DNA of 64,000 bases from Hyphomicrobiales bacterium (GTDB lineage: Bacteria > Pseudomonadota > Alphaproteobacteria > Rhizobiales > Xanthobacteraceae): contig JAKFYI010000004.1 of the NCBI GenBank assembly GCA_021730985.1, positions 1 to 64,000 of the forward strand, in the 5' to 3' direction. The notes under the pieces are model-generated. The model ran no database searches. It was not told the origin of the DNA and was given only the letters and a program-made list of their open reading frames with translations. Made by a program: the position numbers and the translations under genes. Positions 1 to 8,062 of this stretch are shown here, one piece after another; positions within the stretch are counted from its first letter, which is position 1, and every line of letters begins with the position of its first letter.

Positions 1-775
1 CGAGCAGGCGGCCGCCGACCTCCTCGGTGTTGACGCCGATCCACGGCTTGCCCGGACCCGACACCCGCCCGCCCGACAGCAGGTCGCCCAGGATCGGCAT
101 CAGCCCATCGATCGGCACGAACATGTTGCCGGGCGTGTTGGTCTTGCCGCCGGAGGCATCGCCGACGATCAGCGAACCGACCCCGACCAGCTTGGCATCG
201 CGGCTGATAAGCGCCGCGCCGCTCCAGGCGCGATGCGGCGGCGATGTGAAGATCGCCTGATCGACCAGGTATTCCCAACTGCCGGCGAACACGCGACGGC
301 TGGCGACGTGAACCGCGGCCAGCATGTTGACGCCGCCGAAGCTCGCCACCAGCGCGGGATCGCCTTCCTTGAGCACAGCGGCGCTGCCGAACGGCAGCGG
401 CTTGATCTTCAGCGGCTCGATGGTGCGCAGCAGCCCAAAGCCGGTGTCGTGATCGTAGCCGACCACACTGGCCGGCACGGTGCGGCCCGCGTTGGTCACC
501 ACCTCGGCGGCATGCGCCTCGACCATCAGATATCCGATGGTGAGAATGAGCCCGCTGTCGTCGATCAGGATGCCGCTGCCTTCGCGCTCACGGCCGAGGT
601 TGCCGACCGAGCGGCCATCGGGATTGATGAAGGTCTTGATGCGGACCACCGCAGAGACGAGGTCTTCGATCGACCCCGCCTGCGGCGCGGTCTGCGCGCG
701 CGGCGCAGGCATGGTGAATGCCATGAGCATCGTTGCCGCAGCGGCGAGGCTTGCGATGTGGCGAAGAGCGCGCAC
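1..775 (-). CDS. Trypsin-fold (S1C/DegP-like) protein, probably inactive; 3' end outside window
   Basis: Secreted protein of the DegP/HtrA trypsin fold; the C-terminus, where a PDZ domain would lie, is cut off by the window edge. I chose a GTG start at 775 because AAGGAG sits 7 bases upstream and the first 28 residues (MRALRHIASLAAAATM, ending PRAQ) form a signal peptide. The fold is recognisable from GSGILIDDSGLILT, the VVGYD strand and a terminal region running toward a domain opening KPWIGVN. The triad is degenerate: the position of the catalytic His (LTNNHV in DegP) reads LTIGYLM with Tyr82, the Asp position reads DTGFGLL with Gly112, and only Ser185 (AWSGAALI) remains. That suggests a non-hydrolytic binding or scaffold role in the periplasm. 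Divergent from the amidotransferase at 895. Family assignment firm, loss of activity inferred. Confidence 0.8.
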   Translation of the reverse strand, partial: MRALRHIASLAAAATMLMAFTMPAPRAQTAPQAGSIEDLVSAVVRIKTFINPDGRSVGNLGREREGSGILIDDSGLILTIGYLMVEAHAAEVVTNAGRTVPASVVGYDHDTGFGLLRTIEPLKIKPLPFGSAAVLKEGDPALVASFGGVNMLAAVHVASRRVFAGSWEYLVDQAIFTSPPHRAWSGAALISRDAKLVGVGSLIVGDASGGKTNTPGNMFVPIDGLMPILGDLLSGGRVSGPGKPWIGVNTEEVGGRLL

Positions 776-894
776 CCACGTCTCCTTAACTCTGCATCCA
801 ATTCTGCGCCCCCGCGCGCGCGTCAGCCAGCCCCCGGTCTTACCTTTGCCCACAATATCGCTATATAAATTCGATTGAAGGACTTCGAAGGCCA

Positions 895-1761
895 ATGCCC
901 GCCCCTCGCCTGCTCGTCCTGGAAGGCAATCCTCCTGAAGCGCGCGACGCCCACGTCGCGGCCGGTGGGGCCGTGTCGAGCCAGGGCTATTCTGCGCTGC
1001 TACAGGAGCTTCTGCCCGGCGCTGTCGTCGATGTCTGTTTCCCGGCGGATGCCGGCGTCAACCTGCCGAACGGTCAGGCGCTCGAAGGTTACGACGGCGT
1101 CGCCATCACCGGCTCCTCGCTGCACGTCTATGAGGGCGGCCCCGCGGTCACGCAGCAGATCGAACTTGCCAAGGCGGTGCTCAAGGCCAGCACGCCGGTG
1201 TTCGGAAGCTGCTGGGGCCTTCAGGTGCTGACGGTCGCGGCCGGCGGCGTCGTGCGCAAAAATCCGAAAGGCCGCGAGGTCGGATTCGGCCGCAGCATCA
1301 CGCTCACCGAGGCGGGCCGCAAGCATCCGATGTACAACGGCAAGCACAACGTGTTCAACGCGCCGACCGTGCATCTCGACGAGGTCGAGACGCTGGCGCC
1401 GGGCATGACCGTACTTTCAACCAACGCCGTGTCGGACGTGCAGAGCGCCGAGATCCGCTGCAACGGCGCGATCGCATGGGGCGTGCAGTACCATCCGGAA
1501 TATCCGCTGCGCGAGGTCGCGACCATCGTGCGGCGCATCGGCAAGCGCCTGATCAGCGAAGGCTTCTTCCTCGACGAGGCCGACATCAACATTTTCGCCG
1601 GCGACCTCGACGTGCTGGACGCCGATCCGGCCAACAAGCGGCTCGCATGGCGTTACGGCATCAGCAAGAACGTGCTGGAAAAGCCCCTGCGCGTGGGCGA
1701 GGTCGCGAACTGGATCGAGTGCCAGGTGCTGCCCACCCGCGCCAAGCGCGGGCGGGGCTGA
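895..1761 (+). CDS. Class I glutamine amidotransferase (GuaA-type GATase domain protein)
   Basis: Stand-alone type I glutamine amidotransferase of 288 residues; the family hydrolyses glutamine to give ammonia for an acceptor. The nucleophile elbow GSCWGLQ places Cys106, and WGVQYHPEY supplies His200 and Glu202, so the Cys-His-Glu triad is complete. Residues 1-80 carry the usual first strand and the ITGSSLHVYE oxyanion region. About 80 residues follow the triad, which is longer than a minimal GATase and rich in charged residues. No synthetase partner lies nearby, so the acceptor (for instance a polyamine or another small amine) cannot be named. The start lies downstream of GAAGGACTTCGAAGG; the short upstream gap also serves the divergent protease-fold gene and contains an AT-rich TATATAAATT stretch that may hold promoter elements. 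Confidence 0.85.
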   Translation: MPAPRLLVLEGNPPEARDAHVAAGGAVSSQGYSALLQELLPGAVVDVCFPADAGVNLPNGQALEGYDGVAITGSSLHVYEGGPAVTQQIELAKAVLKASTPVFGSCWGLQVLTVAAGGVVRKNPKGREVGFGRSITLTEAGRKHPMYNGKHNVFNAPTVHLDEVETLAPGMTVLSTNAVSDVQSAEIRCNGAIAWGVQYHPEYPLREVATIVRRIGKRLISEGFFLDEADINIFAGDLDVLDADPANKRLAWRYGISKNVLEKPLRVGEVANWIECQVLPTRAKRGRG

Positions 1762-1783
1762 CGTCGCCGAGGCGGCATTCGCG

Positions 1784-2374
1784 TTAAAGCACCTGGCACA
1801 CCTCATCGAACGCGAACCGATAAAGCCGCGGCTCCAGATTCGTGGCATCGCCATAACCCAGGCAGCATAGGAAGTTCGACTTGAAGCGGCCGTCCGGGAA
1901 AAACTCGGCATCGGCCTTGGCGTTGTCGAAGCCCGACATCGGCCCGCAGTCGAGCCCGAGCGCGCGCGCCGCCATCATGAAATAAGCGCCCTGCAGCGTG
2001 GAATTGCGCAGCGCCGTGGTTCGGATCGCCTCCGGCGTGGTTTCGTACCAGCTCCGCGCCTGCGGATTGGAATAGAGCTTGGGCAGATGCTCGAAGAAGC
2101 GCAGATCGTAGGCCAGCAGCGCGACCACGGGCGCGCTCAGGGTTTTCTTGACGTTGCTGGACGACAGCGCCGGCCTGAGCCGGTCCTTGGCCTTTTCGCT
2201 GCGAATGAAGACGATGCGCTGCGGCTGCGAGTTGGCGGTGGTCGGACCCCACTTCATCACGTCGTAGAGCGCGCGCAGCGTGTCGTCCGACACCGGCTCC
2301 GGCTTGTAATCGGAATAGCTGCGCGCATCGCGCAGCAGCACGTCGAGCGCCTCGCCGGACACTTTTGCAGTCAT
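1784..2374 (-). CDS. Nitroreductase-family protein, RutE/malonic semialdehyde reductase-like
   Basis: FMN-dependent oxidoreductase of 196 residues, the normal length for the RutE/HadB branch of the nitroreductase fold. Recognisable signatures are the N-terminal VSDDTLRALYDVMKWGPT, where the phosphate-binding residues lie, DRLRPALSSSNVKKTL, GLDCGPMSGFDNAK and the late KSNFLCCLGYGD. In Escherichia coli RutE reduces malonic semialdehyde to 3-hydroxypropionate in pyrimidine breakdown; no other rut genes are here, so the true substrate may be another aldehyde or enone. It is followed on the same strand by malonyl-CoA decarboxylase (60-base gap), so the two may be co-transcribed from about 3.8 kb and share a link with C3 metabolism. 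Family confident, substrate not. Confidence 0.85.
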   Translation of the reverse strand: MTAKVSGEALDVLLRDARSYSDYKPEPVSDDTLRALYDVMKWGPTTANSQPQRIVFIRSEKAKDRLRPALSSSNVKKTLSAPVVALLAYDLRFFEHLPKLYSNPQARSWYETTPEAIRTTALRNSTLQGAYFMMAARALGLDCGPMSGFDNAKADAEFFPDGRFKSNFLCCLGYGDATNLEPRLYRFAFDEVCQVL

Positions 2375-2434
2375 GGCTGTTCCCTTGCTCCGCCTGTCCT
2401 CACATCCTGAGGCCGCGCGAGGACCGGGGAAAGC

Positions 2435-3814
2435 CTAAAAAACGGCGTGGGCCGAACTGGCCGCCGGGACCAGTTCGATCTTGCGCTGCAGCCGCTTCAC
2501 GGCGCTGGAGGCGACCACGGTGCGCTGCTCGGCAAAGGCCTCGTGGTTCTTCTCGATGTGGTCGAGATCGTAGAGGTAATTGACCATCAGCCCGTGGGAC
2601 TGGCCGATGCCCTTGTCGGTCGCGTCCGCCAGCCAGTTGATCCGCTCTAGCCGCGCGCCGTTGCCGAGATGAAAGCGCGCCACCGAGTCCGCAGGCATGC
2701 CGCGGCGGTTCTTGGCGCGCAGGAAGTACCACGCGGCGGCGCGCATCAGCGGCTCCCGCAGCAGTTCGCGCGCCTCGGCCAACTGCCACCAGCCCTGGCT
2801 GTCGAGGCCGGCCAGCGCCTCGCGGTCCTCCGCCGAAATCGCCAACGAGCTTTCGTCCTTGCGCTCGCGGTCGAGCCAGCGCGCGAAGTCCGGCACCGGC
2901 GACAACGTGACGAAGGTCTGCATCTTCGGATTTTCGCGGCAGATCTCCTGCACCACCTGCTTGATGAGGAAGTTGCCGAACGAAACGCCGGCCAGCCCGC
3001 GCTGGCAGTTCGAGATCGAATAGAACACCGCGGTCTTGGTGCGGTCCGGCGTTTCCATCTCGCGCTGCACCGAAAGGATCGGCGCGACCGCATCGGGAAT
3101 CTCACGGGTCAGCGCGATCTCGACGAAGATCAGCGGCTCATCCACCAGGGCCGGATGAAAGAATGCGTAGCAGCGCCGGTCTGCCGGATCGATGCGCCGG
3201 CGCAGGTCGTCCCAGCTTCGGATGCGATGCACCGCCTCGTAGCGGATGATCTTTTCCAGAATCATCGCGGGCGTGGACCAGTCGATCCGCCGCAGCACCA
3301 GGAAGCCGCGATTGAACCACGACGAGAACAGATGGACGAAATCGGCATCGACCTGCACGAGATCGTCGCGATGGTCCTGCGCGTCGATGAGCTGCTCGCG
3401 CATGCGAACCAGCGCCGCGGTGCCGCCCGGCGCCAAGTTCAGGCGGCGGAACAACTCCTGGCGGCGCGGCTCGGCGGCGTGATGAACGGCGGCTGCCGTC
3501 GTGTCGGACGGCTTCGCCTGCCAGTCGATGACCGCGGCATCGAGCTTCGCCTTGTCGTGGCCGAAGCGGTGCGCCAGCGCCTCGAAGAACGCGATGCGCG
3601 GGCCAACGGTCAATTCGGAGTAGCGGTCGAAGATCTCGCCGGCCAGCGCCACGCCGGAGGCCTCGCCCCGGATCGAGAGCAGCTCCTCGCACAGATCGAC
3701 CAGGCTCTCCGAGCGGGCGGCCGGCGCGGCGCGGCGATCGCGCGCGAGGTCAAGCAGCGCGCGACCGCGCTCAGTGATGCTCGAAAGCATCTCGCCAAAG
3801 AATGAAGTGTTCAT
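2435..3814 (-). CDS. Malonyl-CoA decarboxylase
   Basis: Converts malonyl-CoA to acetyl-CoA and CO2. The 459-residue protein has both MCD parts: an all-helical N-terminal domain (to about residue 150) and a GNAT-like catalytic domain. The catalytic pair is visible as Ser305 in FVTLSPVPDF and His382 in RFHLGNGARLERINWLAD; the FYSISNCQRGLAGVSFGNFLIK segment is also typical. I use ATG at 3814 (MNTSFFGEM) rather than an in-frame TTG at 3838 that lacks a ribosome site. It is divergent from a family III CoA-transferase (3996), an arrangement that would let free malonate or a related diacid be activated as a CoA ester and then decarboxylated; that linkage is inference. Confidence 0.93.
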   Translation of the reverse strand: MNTSFFGEMLSSITERGRALLDLARDRRAAPAARSESLVDLCEELLSIRGEASGVALAGEIFDRYSELTVGPRIAFFEALAHRFGHDKAKLDAAVIDWQAKPSDTTAAAVHHAAEPRRQELFRRLNLAPGGTAALVRMREQLIDAQDHRDDLVQVDADFVHLFSSWFNRGFLVLRRIDWSTPAMILEKIIRYEAVHRIRSWDDLRRRIDPADRRCYAFFHPALVDEPLIFVEIALTREIPDAVAPILSVQREMETPDRTKTAVFYSISNCQRGLAGVSFGNFLIKQVVQEICRENPKMQTFVTLSPVPDFARWLDRERKDESSLAISAEDREALAGLDSQGWWQLAEARELLREPLMRAAAWYFLRAKNRRGMPADSVARFHLGNGARLERINWLADATDKGIGQSHGLMVNYLYDLDHIEKNHEAFAEQRTVVASSAVKRLQRKIELVPAASSAHAVF

Positions 3815-3896
3815 GGCCGGAACCCGTTGCCTGCTCAATCAGATGGTGATTCTAGCGGAAACTTTGAAGAGAAAACGACAGGACATGTGGACACAG

Positions 3897-3913
3897 ACCC
3901 CGGCGCCCGGGGT
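3897..3913. repeat. Short perfect palindrome in the MCD / CoA-transferase divergent region
   Basis: ACCCCGG, three bases, CCGGGGT: seven-base perfect arms in the 181-base divergent intergenic region. It could be an operator serving one or both genes, or part of a hairpin in the long CoA-transferase leader. Its high GC content makes chance occurrence plausible. Confidence 0.3.
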
Positions 3914-3995
3914 TCGAGCCGAGCCCTGGACAAAAGCGCGTCAGCACGCCACAGGTTCCGCCAGAACTGGTCCTTTTGTTGCCTAAGGAGTGATC

Positions 3996-5168
3996 ATGCC
4001 GGGTCCATTGGCCGGTCTTCGCGTCCTCGAACTCGCCCGCATCCTGGCCGGCCCCTGGGCGGGTCAGGTTCTGGCCGACCTCGGCGCCGACGTCATCAAG
4101 GTCGAACGCTCCAAGACCGGCGACGACACCCGCGCCTGGGGCCCGCCCTTCATCGAGGGCAACGACGGCAATCACCTCGGCGCCGCCTATTTTCATGCCA
4201 CCAACCGCGGCAAGCGCTCGATCGAGTGCGATTTCGAGAGCGACGAGGGCAAGCGCATCGTCAAGAAGCTCGCGGCGCGCTCCGACGTGCTGATCGAGAA
4301 CTTCAAGGTCGGCGGGCTCGCCAAGTTCGGGCTCGACTACAAGAGTCTCGCGCCCGACTGCCCTCGCCTCATCTACTGCTCGGTGACGGGCTTCGGCCAG
4401 GACGGGCCCTACGCGACGCGCGCCGGCTACGATCTCATGGCACAAGGCATGGGCGGCTTCATGTCGCTGACCGGAATGGCGGGCGGGGAGCCGACACGTT
4501 CGGGCGTTCCCGTGTCGGACATCATGACCGGCATGTACTCCGTGATCGGAATCCTCGCAGCACTGCAGCGCCGCGAGCGCACCGGCCAGGGCGGCTTCGT
4601 GGACACCGCATTGGTCGACACCACTGTCGGCGTGCTGGCCAACCAGGGGCTGAATTTTCTCGCCTCCGGCAAGATTCCGGCGCGGATCGGCAACGCGCAT
4701 CCCAACATCGTGCCCTACCAGGTGTTTCCGGTGGCCGACGGCTACATCATCATCGCCACCGGCAACGACAGCCAGTACCAGAAGCTGTGCGGCGTGCTCG
4801 GCGCGCCGGAACTCGCCAAGCATCCGAACTACATCGACAACAAGGCGCGGCTCACCAACCGCGCGGACATCGTCGACAAGCTTTCGGCGCTCACCGCGAA
4901 GTTCAACATGCAGGAGCTCGCCGACAAGCTCGAGGCGGTCGGCGTGCCGGCAGGCCCCATCAACACGCTCGATCAGGTGTTCGAGGACCCGCATGTGAAG
5001 CATCGCGGCATGAAGCTCGATATTCCGAGCGACCACGCCAAGGGCGGCACCATCCCAGGCATCCGCACCCCGATCGTGGTGGACGGCAAGCCGATGGATT
5101 CAGGCCATCCCTCGCCGAGACTGGGACAGCACACGGCCGAGATACTGAAGGAGATCGGGGAGGGCTGA
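3996..5168 (+). CDS. CaiB/BaiF family III CoA-transferase (paralogue 1)
   Basis: Transfers CoA between carboxylic acids through an aspartyl-CoA intermediate; 390 residues, standard for the family. The N-terminal MPGPLAGLRVLELARILAGP and GQVLADLGADVIKVE form the CoA-binding Rossmann region; the catalytic Asp is Asp175 in GVPVSDIMTGMYS. The ATG at 3996 is preferred over the GTG two codons upstream because AAGGAG lies five bases before it. It closely resembles the gene at 14315 (same length, same first 30 residues with few changes), pointing to duplication. Its divergent partner is malonyl-CoA decarboxylase, so malonate or a substituted malonate is one candidate acceptor, but specificity cannot be read from the sequence. 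Confidence 0.92.
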   Translation: MPGPLAGLRVLELARILAGPWAGQVLADLGADVIKVERSKTGDDTRAWGPPFIEGNDGNHLGAAYFHATNRGKRSIECDFESDEGKRIVKKLAARSDVLIENFKVGGLAKFGLDYKSLAPDCPRLIYCSVTGFGQDGPYATRAGYDLMAQGMGGFMSLTGMAGGEPTRSGVPVSDIMTGMYSVIGILAALQRRERTGQGGFVDTALVDTTVGVLANQGLNFLASGKIPARIGNAHPNIVPYQVFPVADGYIIIATGNDSQYQKLCGVLGAPELAKHPNYIDNKARLTNRADIVDKLSALTAKFNMQELADKLEAVGVPAGPINTLDQVFEDPHVKHRGMKLDIPSDHAKGGTIPGIRTPIVVDGKPMDSGHPSPRLGQHTAEILKEIGEG

Positions 5169-5188
5169 CCCTCCCCCAGGCCGCATCG

Positions 5189-5562
5189 CTACTTCTTTTT
5201 CCAGACCTCAGTTCCGCCCGTTCCCGGGTCGGTGCGCCGCCAGTACTTCCCTTCCAACGATCCGTCGCCCTTGATGTCCATGATGCCGATGACGGTGCGG
5301 CCCTCGGCAGACGAAGCTACGACGAGCTTGTCACCGACCACTTGACCGATACCGACGTAGCGGCCGCCGTCCCACTTCAGTTCGAGGGCGCCGTTCTTGT
5401 CCATCGTGACTGCGAGCGGGCCGGAACGTCGTACTTCCTCCCGCTGGTCTCAGTGCCTGTGACGACGTAGTTACCGATCAGACTGGAATTGGCGGGAGCG
5501 CTCTGCGCGAAAACCGGCGACCCAAGAGCCAGCAACAAGGCTGGTACCAAAGCAAGCTTCAT
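5189..5562 (-). pseudogene. Small secreted protein interrupted by a one-base frameshift
   Basis: Reading starts at ATG 5562 behind GGGAGGT with a clear signal peptide (MKLALVPALLLALGSPVFAQ) and continues GNYVVTGTETSGRKYDVP. In that frame it then degenerates and stops soon after. The adjacent frame continues smoothly as GPLAVTMDKNGALELKWDGG and ends GTEVWKKK at 5189. Adding one G in the GGCCC run around 5415-5424 restores a single protein of about 124 residues. The restored pattern (GNY start, a GxGxxxGDKLVV strand, a DGSLEGKY then GTE ending) resembles small beta-rich exported proteins of rhizobia that are sometimes labelled fibronectin-binding; I do not assign a function. Either a real inactivating deletion or a sequencing error in a GC run. 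Confidence 0.75.
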
Positions 5563-5694
5563 AAACACCTCCCAGATTTTGTTTCGCTTAGGGCCGACTG
5601 CTTCGGTTGGCCCCATCGACACCATGACGATATAGTTCTTTTGGCGCGCGCGCATGAGGATTGAGCCCTTCACGCCGCTTCCGGAGAAGCCATC

Positions 5695-6834
5695 ATGCTG
5701 TTCGGCGGCTGCAACTGTCTCACGGACCCTTCCCTTGCCTCGCTCTGCTCCGGCGGCGCGGGCTTCATCTCCGCCATGGTCGGCGCGATGGTCGCGGCCG
5801 CGCGCACCGGCGAGGCCCGCGCGCCGGGCCGCAGCGTGCCGCAGGTGGACAAGCTCGCCGTCCGCATCGTCACCGACAACGTGGTGATCCAGTTCTTGCC
5901 CAATGAGACACGCGGCAGCCTCACCATCGAGCGGCGCGGCAGCAACACCAGCCCGGATGCCCCGCCGCGCACCGGCCTGCACGGCGAATGGGGGCTGGCG
6001 ATGCACGCGGAGTCGCAGATCGGCACGCAGACGCGCCATGTGCTGATCGATTTCGGCTACACGCCGGACGTGCTGCTCAACAACATGGACGTGCTGAAGT
6101 TCGATCCGTCGGTCATCGACGCCCTCGTGCTCAGCCACGGCCACTACGATCATTTCGGCGGCATGGTCGGCTTCCTGAAGGCGGCGAAGGGCAAGCTCAA
6201 GCCGAAGCTGCCGTTCTTTGTCGGCGGCGAGGACGCCTTTTGCCTCCGCAAAAATCCCGGCGGCAATTTCGGCGCGCTGGACCGCCGCGCCATCTTTGAC
6301 GCCGACCTTTCGCTGATGATGGCGGACGGCTCGGCGATCGTCGCTGATCACGCCTTCACCACCGGACGGATCGCGCAGCGCTCGTTCGAGAAGCCGCTGC
6401 TGCCGACCAAGGAGATCGTCGGCATCTTCGACGGCTTCGGCTGCTTTCCGGAGAAGATGCCGCCGGAGAAGAATGTCGGCGACTATATTCCCGACGATTT
6501 CGACCACGAGATCGCGACCAACTATGTGGTGAAGGGCAAAGGCCTCGTCGTGCTCACCTCATGCAGCCACCGCGGCGTCATCAATGCGGTGCGCCAGGCG
6601 CAGGAGGTGTCGGGCGTCGAGAAGGTGCACGCGGTGATCGGCGGCTTCCACATCGTGCCGCCGCTCGGCGACGACTACATCCGCGATACCATCGCGGAGT
6701 TCAAACGGATCGACCCCGATTATCTGATCCCCGGCCATTGCGCCGGCGACCGGTTCTACGATCTCGCCCGCGACGCGATGGGCGACAAGGTGATCCACTC
6801 CGCGGTCGGGACAAGGTTCGTGTTCAGTTCGTGA
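5695..6834 (+). CDS. MBL-fold metallo-hydrolase
   Basis: Metallo-beta-lactamase-fold protein of 379 residues. The metal site motif SHGHYDHFGG gives His148, His150, Asp152 and His153; further ligands probably come from SCSHRGVINA and the late GGFHIVPP and IPGHCAG segments. This layout matches the branch annotated as 7,8-dihydropterin-6-yl-methyl-4-(ribofuranosyl)aminobenzene 5'-phosphate synthase-like, whose bacterial members have no proven reaction. The first 35 residues are Cys- and Ala-rich (GGCNCLTD, then a hydrophobic stretch SAMVGAMVAAA), which may be a membrane anchor or degenerate export signal. The start has GGAG eight bases upstream. No functional link to its neighbours is evident; fold assignment is certain, substrate unknown. 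Confidence 0.88.
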   Translation: MLFGGCNCLTDPSLASLCSGGAGFISAMVGAMVAAARTGEARAPGRSVPQVDKLAVRIVTDNVVIQFLPNETRGSLTIERRGSNTSPDAPPRTGLHGEWGLAMHAESQIGTQTRHVLIDFGYTPDVLLNNMDVLKFDPSVIDALVLSHGHYDHFGGMVGFLKAAKGKLKPKLPFFVGGEDAFCLRKNPGGNFGALDRRAIFDADLSLMMADGSAIVADHAFTTGRIAQRSFEKPLLPTKEIVGIFDGFGCFPEKMPPEKNVGDYIPDDFDHEIATNYVVKGKGLVVLTSCSHRGVINAVRQAQEVSGVEKVHAVIGGFHIVPPLGDDYIRDTIAEFKRIDPDYLIPGHCAGDRFYDLARDAMGDKVIHSAVGTRFVFSS

Positions 6835-6838
6835 GGCT

Positions 6839-6945
6839 CGTCATTCCGGGGCGCGAGCGCAAGCGAGCGAACCCGGAATCCAGTTCTGCTCCCCGGCATG
6901 TGTATCTGGATTTCGGATCGCCGCTTCGCGCCGTCCGGTATGACG
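6839..6945. repeat. Imperfect palindromic intergenic element (rhizobial type)
   Basis: The ends are inverted: CGTCATTCCGG at 6839-6849 and CCGGTATGACG at 6935-6945 (one mismatch), with an internal GGGGCGCGAGCGCAAGCGAG segment and a partial GGAATCC. The style matches the dispersed extragenic palindromes common in Bradyrhizobium and relatives. Located in the 240-base gap before the ABC receptor gene. Confidence 0.65.
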
Positions 6946-7074
6946 GGATAGGCGATGACCTCACCCCAGCGATTCGCGCGATGCGCTCCGCCCGATAGAA
7001 CTCGCCCTTCGACACCGGCGGCTAAGCTGTTAGATTCAAGCCGCACGATGCGTGTCCTGAACGTGGGAGCGGAC

Positions 7075-8052
7075 ATGAGACGCCGGAAATTTCTCGGCCT
7101 TCTTGGTAGCGCCGCGGCCGCGTGGCCGCTCACCATACGCGCGCAGCAGCCGGCGACGCCGGTGATCGGGTTCCTTGGCGGCCAGTCGCCTGACCTGTGG
7201 GCAGACCAAGTCCGCGCGTTCCGGCAAGGCTTGAGCGAAACCGGCTATATCGAAGGCCGCAACGTGGCGATCGAATATCGCTGGGCGGAGGGTCAATACA
7301 ATCGATTGCCGGCCCTGGCGGCTGAGTTGGTCCGTTTGCAGGTTGCCGTGATCGCCGCCAATGGCCCTACGGTGCCACCCGCAAAGGCGGCCACGACGGC
7401 GATTCCGATCGTCTTCGTGACAGGCGCAGACCCGGTCAAGCTCGGACTGGTTGCCAGCCTCAACCGGCCGGGCGGCAACACGACTGGCGTTACCACGCTG
7501 GGCCTCGAGCTTGCGCCGAAGCGGCTTGAACTGCTGCGCGAAATGGTCCCGAGCGCGACCGTCATCGGGCTCCTCCTCAACCCATCCAACCCGAATGCCG
7601 ACGCCATAGCGAGAGACTCCCAGACAGCGGCTCGCACTCTGGGACTGCAGCTCCATGTCCTTCGCGCCAGCAATGAGCGCGACTTCGATGCTGTGTTTGC
7701 AAGCTTGGCTCAATTGCGCGCCGGTGGGCTTGTGATCGCCGCTGACGGATTCTTCATTAGCCAAAGCCAGCGGCTTGCGGCGCTGACAATCCGCCATGCC
7801 GTGCCTACGATCTTCCAGTTTCGCGCGTTCGCCGCGGCCGGCGGCCTGATAAGCTACGGGGGCAGCAATACGGATTCGTACCGTCAGGCTGGCGCCTACA
7901 CCGGCCGGGTTCTCAGAGGTGAAAAGCCGGCCGACCTGCCGGTCATCCAGGCTACCAAGGTCGAGCTGATCATCAACCTCAAGACCGCCAAGGCATTCGG
8001 GCTCGAGGTCCCGCAGTCGCTGCTGGCCCGCGCCGACGAGATAATCGAATAG
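7075..8052 (+). CDS. ABC transporter substrate-binding protein, TrpX/PF04392-like, Tat-exported, orphan
   Basis: Periplasmic receptor of 325 residues. The start is ATG 7075, which has GGGAG five bases upstream and opens with MRRRKFLGLLGS, a twin-arginine leader running to IRAQQP; longer in-frame starts would bury the leader. The mature part reads TPVIGFLGGQSP, a GYIEGRNVAIEYRWAEGQ region and NRPGGNTTGVTTL, all typical of the ABC_sub_bind family of two-lobed receptors, which bind amino acids or other small organics. No permease or ATPase gene lies beside it, so it is an orphan, as many rhizobial members are. A related copy lies at 63052. Confidence 0.88.
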   Translation: MRRRKFLGLLGSAAAAWPLTIRAQQPATPVIGFLGGQSPDLWADQVRAFRQGLSETGYIEGRNVAIEYRWAEGQYNRLPALAAELVRLQVAVIAANGPTVPPAKAATTAIPIVFVTGADPVKLGLVASLNRPGGNTTGVTTLGLELAPKRLELLREMVPSATVIGLLLNPSNPNADAIARDSQTAARTLGLQLHVLRASNERDFDAVFASLAQLRAGGLVIAADGFFISQSQRLAALTIRHAVPTIFQFRAFAAAGGLISYGGSNTDSYRQAGAYTGRVLRGEKPADLPVIQATKVELIINLKTAKAFGLEVPQSLLARADEIIE

Positions 8053-8062
8053 AGCCCGGCAG

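Noticed and set aside
2669-3805. 378-codon plus-strand open frame
   Set aside because: Opposite the malonyl-CoA decarboxylase, which has clear catalytic motifs; the frame has Arg/Leu/Gln bias only.
3905-3940. GGGGTTCGAGCC, resembling a tRNA T-loop
   Set aside because: No matching acceptor, D or anticodon stems around it; it falls in the palindrome of a divergent promoter region.
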